DNA from: Nocardioides sp.
GTDB taxonomy: Bacteria > Actinomycetota > Actinomycetes > Propionibacteriales > Nocardioidaceae
Direction of reading: 5' to 3'
Assembly: GCF_030150155.1 (NCBI RefSeq)
Contig: NZ_JASLGR010000001.1
Span: 1 to 64,000 of the forward strand
DNA length: 64,000 nt
Part shown: positions 8,625 through 17,100 of the stretch, one piece after another
How positions within the stretch are numbered: the stretch's first letter is position 1
Layout: each line of letters starts with the position of its first letter
Notes under the pieces: model-generated
Seen by the model: only the letters and a program-made list of their open reading frames with translations
Told to the model about the DNA's origin: nothing
The model's database searches: none
Program-made: the position numbers and the translations under genes

Positions 8625-9077
8625 TCAGGCCGGGGCCACGCCGGAGAGCAGCACCGAGACGGCGACGACCTGGTCGCCGGCCAGGTCGGCCGAGAGGTAG
8701 CGATCCCCGAGGCGGAAGAGGTCGAGGCTGTCCAGGGCCTGGGTCGGGGCGCCGAGCACCGCACGCAGCTCCGCCTTCGTCGCCGGGAGCGACAGGCCCG
8801 CGATCAGGCTCTGCGGCTGCCCGTAGACCCCGCCGTCCTCGTCGACGATGTCGATCCGGATCGCGACGATGACGCCGTCGCGGATCTGGACGGTCACGCC
8901 CTGCGGGGCGAAGACCAGCGTGGTCCAGGTGACCCCGTCCTGGACCCTCTCGTGGCGCTCCATCCGGGGCCCGGCCAGGGTGATGACCTCCAGCAGCTCC
9001 AGGCTGTCCTCGTGCTGCCCGAGCGCTGCCAGGAAGGTGGTGATCTCGCCCCCGAGAGCCGCAGCGTCGTGGCTCAC
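8625..9077 (-). CDS. Uncharacterised protein, putative immunity protein 2 of the toxin locus
   Basis: A 150-residue acidic protein with no signal peptide or membrane segment; I do not recognise a named family. It is a paralog of the upstream gene. Both have a central strand-rich part and end with a short helix plus strands of the form TKAELRAVLGAPTQALDSLD, LFRLGDRY and a hydrophobic strand. The GTG start overlaps the stop of the upstream gene by four bases (GTGA), with GAGGA nine bases before it. Position directly behind a putative toxin suggests immunity. This is inference from context. Confidence 0.6.
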   Translation of the reverse strand: MSHDAAALGGEITTFLAALGQHEDSLELLEVITLAGPRMERHERVQDGVTWTTLVFAPQGVTVQIRDGVIVAIRIDIVDEDGGVYGQPQSLIAGLSLPATKAELRAVLGAPTQALDSLDLFRLGDRYLSADLAGDQVVAVSVLLSGVAPA

Positions 9078-9517
9078 GCGAGCGGGTCCTCGTCCATCAG
9101 GGTGATCAGGGAGAGACCGTCGGCGTCGTACTCGAAGTGCGCGAACCGGCCGTCGACCTGGAACAGGTCGTAGCCCCCGGCCGAGCGCATCGGCTCCCCG
9201 AGCAGGCCGCGGATCTCCTCGCGCGCCGGTGCGGTGGTCGACCCGGGGAAGAGTCCGCTCACGCGGCTGTACGCCTCGAAGCCCTCCCCGCCACGGATGC
9301 GCAGGAAGATCGCGGTCGCCACGTCGCGCTGGATCAGGATCGAGACCTCGCCGGTGGGCGCGACCAGGTAGTGGTCGCCCGGCCCGGTGTACGGCGTGTC
9401 GTCGACGCTGAACTCTCCGCCGACGATCGCCATCGCGGCAGCGAGGTCGGCGCTGCCCTCCGGGGCTCCGGTAGCGCGCAGGAAGGTGCCGAGGTCACTG
9501 GTGGTCACGTCGCTCAT
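9074..9517 (-). CDS. Uncharacterised protein, putative immunity protein 1 of the toxin locus
   Basis: A 147-residue acidic protein. Visible features are GEFSVDDTPYTGPGDHYLVA, EVSILIQRDVATAIFLRI and a C-terminal part with EEIRGLLGEP and YDLFQVDGRF. It is similar in layout to the next gene, suggesting tandem duplication and divergence. The ATG overlaps the toxin stop by four bases (ATGA). Its own GGAGGA ribosome site lies inside the toxin gene 8 bases upstream, so toxin and this protein are made from one message and probably coupled. The immunity role is inferred from context. Confidence 0.6.
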   Translation of the reverse strand: MSDVTTSDLGTFLRATGAPEGSADLAAAMAIVGGEFSVDDTPYTGPGDHYLVAPTGEVSILIQRDVATAIFLRIRGGEGFEAYSRVSGLFPGSTTAPAREEIRGLLGEPMRSAGGYDLFQVDGRFAHFEYDADGLSLITLMDEDPLA

Positions 9518-10119
9518 CTGCCCAATCCTCCATTCCGTTCGCGGAGGCGGTCAATCGCGTCGTTGATCTGTTGCGGCGTGTAGTTGCCGGTCTTGGTCAG
9601 GTTGGAGCGCAACGTCGCGTAGTCCCGCTCGGCCGCGGCCTTCAGGTCCTTCGCGTCCAGGGCGATCTGATCGGGGGTGTTGCGGCCCTTGTAGGTGCGG
9701 CTGTCGGCGTGCACGGCGTTGGTCAGCTCGACCGCGGTGGCGTCGTTGTGCAGCGCCCGGGCCTCCTCGGGGGTGAGCTTACGACCGAGCTCGATCTCGC
9801 GGGCCCGGAGGATCGCCGCCGAGGACGGGATGTGGTCGTGCTGCATCGCGTCGCCGACCACCGCACGGTTGGAGAGGTCGCGGTAGCTGCCGACGTCGAG
9901 ATCCTGGACCGGTGTCTTCGTCTTCGGCTTCGGCCCCGACGGCGCCGAGGGTGCGCCCTTCTTGGCGAGGTCGTCGTCGAGCTTCTTCAGCTGGGAGACG
10001 GCGTCGTCGGCATGGGCACGCATGTGGCCGACCTTGGTCGAGACACCGGTCCCGGCGTGGCGGAAGCCGTCCACGACGGCCTCGACCATGTCGTCGAGAT
10101 TCTTCTTCAGGGCGGACAC
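9514..10119 (-). CDS. Putative polymorphic-type toxin with C-terminal DHIPS domain
   Basis: A 201-residue protein. Residues 1-55 are helical (KKNLDDMVEAVVDGFRHAG, AVSQLKKLDDDLAKKG), followed by a Pro/Lys-rich linker (PSGPKPKTKT). A C-terminal domain of about 120 residues follows, with SYRDLSNRAVVGDAMQHDHIPSS, GRKLTPEEARAL, TYKGRNTPDQIALDA and a final helix. I have seen this C-terminal domain at the ends of Rhs and haemagglutinin-type toxins. The DH of the DHIPS segment is a candidate catalytic site, perhaps nuclease-like, but I cannot assign the activity. There is no signal peptide or long delivery region. The GTG start has a strong AGGAGG site. It heads the operon with two ATGA/GTGA-coupled genes and a SUFU gene. 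Confidence 0.6.
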   Translation of the reverse strand: MSALKKNLDDMVEAVVDGFRHAGTGVSTKVGHMRAHADDAVSQLKKLDDDLAKKGAPSAPSGPKPKTKTPVQDLDVGSYRDLSNRAVVGDAMQHDHIPSSAAILRAREIELGRKLTPEEARALHNDATAVELTNAVHADSRTYKGRNTPDQIALDAKDLKAAAERDYATLRSNLTKTGNYTPQQINDAIDRLRERNGGLGR

Positions 10120-10220
10120 CGATCAACCTCCTGCGCGACCACGTCTCGCGGACCGTTCGAGCGTGCCATCGACGTCACAGCGCGGCAATGGGGACCTCTC
10201 CCCACCCTGGGGCGAGCGCG

Positions 10221-10264
10221 GCGGTTGATCGGCGGTGGATCAGCGGCGGATCAGGGGTGGATCA
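10221..10264. repeat. Four 11-bp tandem repeats at the sortase stop codon
   Basis: The units are GCGGTTGATCG, GCGGTGGATCA, GCGGCGGATCA and GGGGTGGATCA. The last unit contains the stop codon of the sortase gene (minus strand). It may reflect slippage; no known function. Confidence 0.75.
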
Positions 10265-10942
10265 GGGGGTGCCGTGGGTGCTGGTCAGCACCCCGAAGGC
10301 CACCAGCCGCTCGTCGGTGTGGAACAGCTCGGCGCAGGTGGTCAGCGTCAGCAGGGCCTGCTTGGCCTGCTGGGCGGGCTCGACGCCCCCGTCGGGGTTC
10401 TCCGGCAGCGGGTCGAGCACCCAGGACGCACTGAACGGCACCGTCAGCGCCGAGCCGGCGGTGGTCAGCGTGTAGACGTACGTCGTCGTGCGCGTCACCA
10501 CTCGCACCTCGTCGCCCACCCGCAGCTCCTTCATCCGCCGCAGCGGCTCACCGTGGGTGACCCGGTGCGCTGCCAGGGTGTAGTTGCCGACCGCGCCGGG
10601 TGCGGCGCTGGAGGTGTAGTTCCCGTACCCGGACGCCAGGACCGCGTCACTGGTGCCGGAGAAGACCGGGACGGCGTACGACGCTCCGAAGCGCGGGATC
10701 TCGATGATCGCGTTCGCGGTGCCGACGTCGGTCCTCGCCTCGGCCTGACCGTCATGCCAGGCCTGCCGCAGCTCCTTGACCGCGGCCGTCTGGTGCCGGT
10801 GGCTGACCACGTTGGTGCCCCAGTACTGCCAGCCCACGTAGCCCGCGACCCCGAGCCCGCACAGGATCAGGACGACCCCCGCGACGAGCATCAGCCGCCG
10901 GGTCCCTCCGCGTGAGCGGCGGTGCGAGGTGGCGCGGGACAT
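10262..10942 (-). CDS. Class E sortase
   Basis: A 226-residue membrane-anchored transpeptidase that attaches surface proteins to the cell wall. A basic N-terminus (HRRSRGGTRR) and one transmembrane helix (about residues 16-38) put the catalytic domain outside. Catalytic residues are His126 in LAAHRVTHGEPL, Cys203 in LTTCAEL and Arg212 in HTDERLV. Class E enzymes usually act on LAXTG-type signals. The divergent neighbour is a giant secreted protein ending in LSDTG plus a membrane segment, making it the obvious substrate. A -10-like TAGGCT sits 7 bases before the ATG. Confidence 0.93.
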   Translation of the reverse strand: MSRATSHRRSRGGTRRLMLVAGVVLILCGLGVAGYVGWQYWGTNVVSHRHQTAAVKELRQAWHDGQAEARTDVGTANAIIEIPRFGASYAVPVFSGTSDAVLASGYGNYTSSAAPGAVGNYTLAAHRVTHGEPLRRMKELRVGDEVRVVTRTTTYVYTLTTAGSALTVPFSASWVLDPLPENPDGGVEPAQQAKQALLTLTTCAELFHTDERLVAFGVLTSTHGTP

Positions 10943-10949
10943 GTCGGGA

Positions 10950-10955
10950 AGCCTA
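10950..10955 (-). promoter_or_regulatory. -10-like TAGGCT before the sortase gene
   Basis: TAGGCT is followed by 7 bases and the ATG, the same arrangement as at upp, suggesting a leaderless message. Confidence 0.5.
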
Positions 10956-11003
10956 CGGCGGCGTCCCCGCGCCCCCGAAGTCCGCCTCGTCGGGCCATCG
11001 TCA

Positions 11004-11067
11004 CTACAACGTTTTCGCTACAACGTTTTGGAGCCGAATCGACGTTACCTGAGAACTTACCTAAGGT
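11004..11067 (+). promoter_or_regulatory. Upstream control region of the giant surface protein
   Basis: Two perfect copies of CTACAACGTTTT (11004-11015 and 11018-11029) are 14 bases apart, each containing AACGTT. They are followed by TTACCT at 11045-11050 and 11057-11062, spaced 12 bases. TAAGGT at 11062-11067 is a -10 candidate. Paired direct repeats at helical-turn spacing look like sites for a dimeric response regulator; the regulator is not identified. Confidence 0.5.
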
Positions 11068-11124
11068 GGGGGAGTCTGGAATCGGGTCCGACAGGGAGCA
11101 AGTAGTCGACCCGGGGAGATTTCA

Positions 11125-14100
11125 GTGCTGTCACGCACACGTTCGTCGCGCGCATCCAAGGCCCAACGCCATGATCAGCGACGGCGGAGGTGGTCCCTCG
11201 GCGTTGCCCTGTCGGTGCTGAGTGCGGGCCTGGTGCTGATGCCGACACTGCCGGCCAACGCCGCTGTGGACTCGACCCTCCAGATCACCAAGACCGCCTC
11301 CGGCACGGGCCCGTTCGCTCCCGGACAGTCGTTCACCTACACCGTGACGGCGATCTGCTCCAGCCCGACCTCGGCGGGCTGTGTGAACGCCCAGCTGGTC
11401 GACGACCTGCCGGCTCCGCTCGTCTTCGACACCAGTACGGCCACGCCCGTGACCGTGTCGGTCCAGGGCGGCGGCACCTCCACCGTGACGGTCGCCGGGA
11501 CGAAGGCGACGATCGACTTCACCAAGAGCCTCGGCGGCTCCGACGTGGGCCTCCTGCAGGCCAAGCAGGCCACCGTCACGATGCGCGTCAAGGTCCCCGC
11601 CGACGCGTCGGCCGACTACAACGGCCCCATCACGAACACCGCCACGATCGCCGCCGACAACGCCGCGGAGAAGCCTGCCGACGCGACGGTCACCATCGCC
11701 GTGCCGCAGCACCTCGAGGTCGAGGTGACCAAGGAGCGGACCACCCCCGGTACCGTCGCCGCGGTCGCCGGCACCGCAGCCGACTTCACCCTCGTCGGCA
11801 CCAACACCTCCAACCAGAGCGTCGAGACCCTGACCATCCAGGACCCGACCAACGTCTCGAGCCCGACCACCGGTCCGTTCCAGTACCTCCAGGTCACCGG
11901 CATCGACACGTTCACTGCGCCGCAGGGCGCCGACCAGGTCAAGGTCGAGTGGGTCAACGCGTCGGGCGTGTGGGCGACGTCGTACGACGGCACCATCCCG
12001 TCCGCCACCGGCTCGCTGCTCCCCTCCCAGCTCGCCGACATCTACGGCCTCCGGTTCACCTTCACCTCGACCACGGCCCCGCACATCCCCGTCGTGGGCA
12101 AGGCCACGATCGGCCTGCAGACCCAGACCCGGGCCAACGTCTCCACCATCGCCGGCGGCACCACCGTCACCGTGAACAACACCGTCGAGGCGACGGTCGG
12201 GGCCGGCAGCGGCACCAGCACGCCCGACCACGACAGCGCCTCGCTCACCATCGCCAACGTCCCGCCGACGGTGACCACGACGAAGGACTACGCCGAGGAC
12301 AACCTGCTCGGCGGCGAGACGTCGGCGGCCACCATCCGCAGCACCAACCAGGCCATGCCGGTGCACTCGCTGACCATCTCCGACCCCGGTCCGGGCGGCG
12401 ATGACCTGGCGGCCCAGGGCCTGCTCTTCGAGGGCTTCACCGCCAACGCGATCGAGTGGCCCGAGGGCGCCACCAGCGCCTCGATCACCTACACCTACGC
12501 CGACGGCACCAGCGACACGAAGAACACCACCACCGTCGACAGCCTCCCGGCCCCCACCGGCTCGGTCGAGAACGTCGTCGGCTTCAGCGTCACCTTCACC
12601 GCCCCCGGCGACGGCATCGAGCCGTACTCCTACGCCGTGCTGCCGTTCACGGTGAAGGGCCAGCCGGTCACCGGCAGCGCCACCGAGACCTCGACCAACA
12701 CCACGAAGTCGACCGTCACCGACACCCGGGACCAGTCCGACTCGGCGACCGCCTCGGACTCCCTGGACCGGCTCCCGGCCAAGATCGCCACCTCGGTCTC
12801 CAAGAAGTTCATCCCCGACGAGCTGTACGCCGTCCCCGGGTCGACCACCCTGGTGAACCTGACCGGCGCTGTCTCCCCGCGCCCCGCCTCGACCGTCGGC
12901 TCGGACTACCTGACGCTGTCCGACCCCGGCACCGCCAGCGGCACGCCGTCGGGCTTCTGGTCCTGCTTCCAGGTCAAGAACATCACCGACACCGCGATCC
13001 CGGCCGGCGTCACGCTCAAGGTCCAGACCTGGAACGGCTCGGCCTGGGCGACCCTGGCCACGCAGGCCGGACCGCAGGCGTCGTGGAACTACACCATCCC
13101 GGCCGCTGACCGCGCCGGGATCTCGGGGATCCAGTTCGTCTTCTCCAAGACCGACGGCACGCTGCTGCCGCCGGGCTTCAACGTCGCCCCGAACTTCAAC
13201 GTCTCCGTCCGCGCCGGTGCCGCCTGCATCGGCACCGCCGTGGACCTCTCGGTCGACAACACCGTCTCCTCGCAGGTCGAGAACGCCGCCAACCTGCTGC
13301 CGCCGGTCAACGCCGGCGACGGCGACGAGGTGGTGCTGCACCCGATGACGGGCACCGGCCCCGACCTGGCCGACAAGACCTGGGTCGACCCGACCGACGC
13401 TGCTGACGAGGCCGACCCGGTCACTGTCGGCGCGCTCACCGGCGACACCCGCACCGCGAAGCTGAAATGGAGCACCCAGGGCCTGGCCTTCGACGAGGTG
13501 ACCGTCTCCGACCCGGCGACCACGGGCGAGCTCACCGACGTCGCCACGTCGATCTACGACGCCTTCAACCTGACCCGGATCGAGCCGATCACCACGGCTC
13601 AGGACAAGCACATCGCCGAGGACAAGGTCTCCCAGGTCGAGGTCTACTCGGGCAGCTCGGGCAACTGGATCGACATCACCTCCGCCGCCTGCGCCGCCGG
13701 CTGCACCGGCACCTTCGGCGGCTACACGATCCCGGTCGGGACGGGTGTGGGGCAGACCGAGGACGTCCTCGGCGTCCGGCTGACCTTCGTCAGCCGCACC
13801 ACCGGTGAGCCGGTCGCGATCTCCTCGGGCAACGACCGTCTGGTCCGGCTCGCCTTCACCGTCCGCGAGAAGCTGCGCTCGGACGCGACGGCGTACGTGC
13901 TGGGTCAGCACCACAGCTACACCTACAACACGTCCAGCGCCGGTCAGGTGAAGAACAGCGTCGACGTCACCGGCACCAGCGCCGGCTTCACGCACTCGAC
14001 CCAGGACTCGGCGAACGCGATCATCATCGACCGTCCGCTCAACATCGACCTGACCAAGTCGTTCTCCGACGCCTCGCTCGGCCTGCCGCCGGTCGGCACG

Positions 14101-17100
14101 CCGGCCAGCGACTACCCGCTGATCGACGCCGACCTGGTCGCCACCAACGAGACCACCTCGAAGGTCACCGGCCTGCGGATCGCCGACCCGATCGCCGGCA
14201 CCGCCGTCCAGGACTCGGTCTACGACACCCTCAACCTGTACCGGATCGACACGATCACGTTCCCGTCGCAGGTCACCCAGGCCGACGTCACGGTGAAGGT
14301 CACCTTCGCCGACACCACGACCGCCACCTGGACCTACGCCGAGGCGATCGCGAAGACGCCGGCCGACCTGGTCGACGTCGTCGCCGTGGACGTCTCCATC
14401 GACCGTGAGTGGATCCAGCCCTCGGACCGGCTCAGCCTCAAGCTGATCTTCCAGCTGCGGGCCACCCAGCGCACCAGCGGTGCGGCGATGACCGTGACCT
14501 CGGGCAGTACCGGTCCGGCCCACCTCAACCAGGCCCGTGCCACCGTCTCCGGTCCCGGCGGGATCAGCTGCGGTGCGGTCCCGGCAGGTGACCCCTGCGA
14601 CACCAACACCGACGAGGCCGAGGACGAGTTCCAGGTCGTCAACCCGACGTACGGGGTGGCGGCCACGAAGGCCCTCAACTACACCGAGCGGTACGAGGAC
14701 CAGGGTCGGACCGGCTACGTGATGACCCTGACGGGTCAGCCGACCGGCACCGCCCGCACCACCCTGCTGACCCTGACCGACTCCGACCCGCGGTTCTGGA
14801 ACGCCTTCGACCTGGCCTCGATCGCCTCCGTCGGCGCCGGCGGCCCGGTCAACTCCTACCGGGTGTCGGTGCTCTCCACGACCGCCGGGCACACCCTCAC
14901 CTACGGTCTCGTCGGATCGTCCCTGGTGGCCTACTGCGACGGCCTCACCGACCTCACCGACTGCTGGACGACGGGGTCCTGGACGACCCTCTCGGGCACC
15001 ACGACGTCGGTCAGCATCCCGGCCGGCGTCACGGCTGCGAACGTCCGCGGCATCAAGATCGAGGCCCGCAGCTACGTCAATGGCGCCGTTGCCCAGTGGG
15101 AGCGGACCAGCACCCAGAAGGTCACCGTCAAGCTCAATGTGACTCGACGCACCCAGCTGTGGTGGTCCACGGCCGGGTCCGGCGTCACGCCGGTGCCCTC
15201 GACCCTGCCGGGGATGGCGCTGGCTCCGGGTGAGCCAGACCAAGGCACCATCCACAACGACCTCGTCGTGGACGGGGTGGCGTCGTGGGACAAGACCAGC
15301 GGCGTGAAGTACTCCGACACCCAGACGGCGTCGACCAGCACCGTGATCAAGCACCGGATCAACCGGATCCGGGTGGTGAAGGGGCCGGGCAACCCGACCA
15401 CTCACCCGCGCTACGCCAACGGTGACACCGTGCCGTTCGTCATGACGGTGACCAACTCGGGCGCCTACACGATGACGGCACCGACGTTCCAGCTGACCGA
15501 CCAGGTCGGCCTGGTCGGCGGCCAGACCCCGGTGACCGCTCCCACCGGGGCGGGCACGTTCAAGTTCACCCTCACCGGCACCGGCAGCGCGATCGGCTCG
15601 ACGCAGCCGACGGCCTCACTCAACGAGACCACCGGCGCGCTGACCATCACCTTCGCCAACGGATTCACCTTCCCCGCCGGCGCGGTGCTGAGGATCGAGG
15701 CGAACCTCAAGGTCCGCGACGAGCTCCCGGCCGGTACGTCGATCACGAACTCGATCACGGCCAGCTCCGACCGGGACTTCGAGGAGTGCCGTTCGACCAC
15801 CGACGAGACCCAGTTCACCACCACCGGCAGCGCGACCGCCCCGGTCGCCACCTGCACCGCCTCGACCACCCTCGAGGTGCTCTCGGACACCCCGCTCGAG
15901 ATGGTCAAGAGCGTCAGGGGCGTCGGCGCCGGTCTGCCGGACGCTGTTCCCGGTGACGCCAACTACGACGACCTCGGTGTCCTCGCCGACGGCAAGACCG
16001 ACACCACCGCGTGCGAGCCCGGTGGCTCCGGTGCGGCCGACGCCGACGGCTTCTACACCTACCCGTGCGTCCCGATCACCCGACCGGGCGGCACCGAGGA
16101 GTGGAAGGTCGACTTCACCAACGGCGGCAACGCCAACGCCAGCGTCGTGGCCGGCATCGACGTGCTCCCGGCGGTCGGCGACAAGGGCGTCGTGGTCGAC
16201 ACCCCGCGTGGCTCGACCTTCGGCGTCACCCTGCTCAACGAGTTCCACAGCAACATCGGGGACCTGGCCAACACCGGCATCGCGGAGCTGGACCTCTACT
16301 ACACGACCAAGGTCCCCGACGGGCAGCTCGGCGACGGCACGATGTGCAACGACCTCGACATCCGGTCGCACACCACGCCCGGCGGGCTCAGCACCGGTGC
16401 CTGCGCCAGCAAGATCGCGGCCCTGAACTGGACCCGGATCACGCCGACCACCGACGTGTCCGAGGCCCGCGCGTTCAAGTTCGTGCTCACCTTCGGTGAC
16501 CCGACCAACGTCGCCCAGTCGGCCGGCCTCAAGCCCGGTGAAACCTTCTCGCTGACCTACCGCAGCACCACGCCGGCGTACTCGGAGCTGGCGACCAGCC
16601 AGGCCGACGGTGTCGCCATCGCGTGGAACTCCGTCGGTGCGGGCTCCCGCATGGTCGCCGCCGGCACCCAGGCCGCCTCGGCGTCGCTGGTCACCGAGCC
16701 GCGTCGGGTCGGCGTCTCGCTGCCGACCGGTCAGCTGCTGGTCGACAAGGCCGTCACCGCGCCGACCTGGGCCAACCCGATCACGCTGCCGTCGACGTAC
16801 ACCTTCTCCATCGACTGCACGTCGGTGGGCGAGACGGTGCCGCTGACCGGCACCGCCGGGACCGAGAACCGCAGCACGTTCGCGGTCACGCCCGGGACGA
16901 CGTACACCTACAACAGCGCGACCACCCCGGTGAACCTGCCGTGGGGTGCGACCTGTGTGCTGGCCGAGACCGGGCAGCCTGCCGGTGACGTGGTCACGTA
17001 CTCGCCGACCAACCGCACGATGACGGCGCGGCGCAACCTGCCCGCCGCCGACAACGTGATGAACCCGATGCCGGCCCAGACCCCGCCCCTGCTGACGCTG

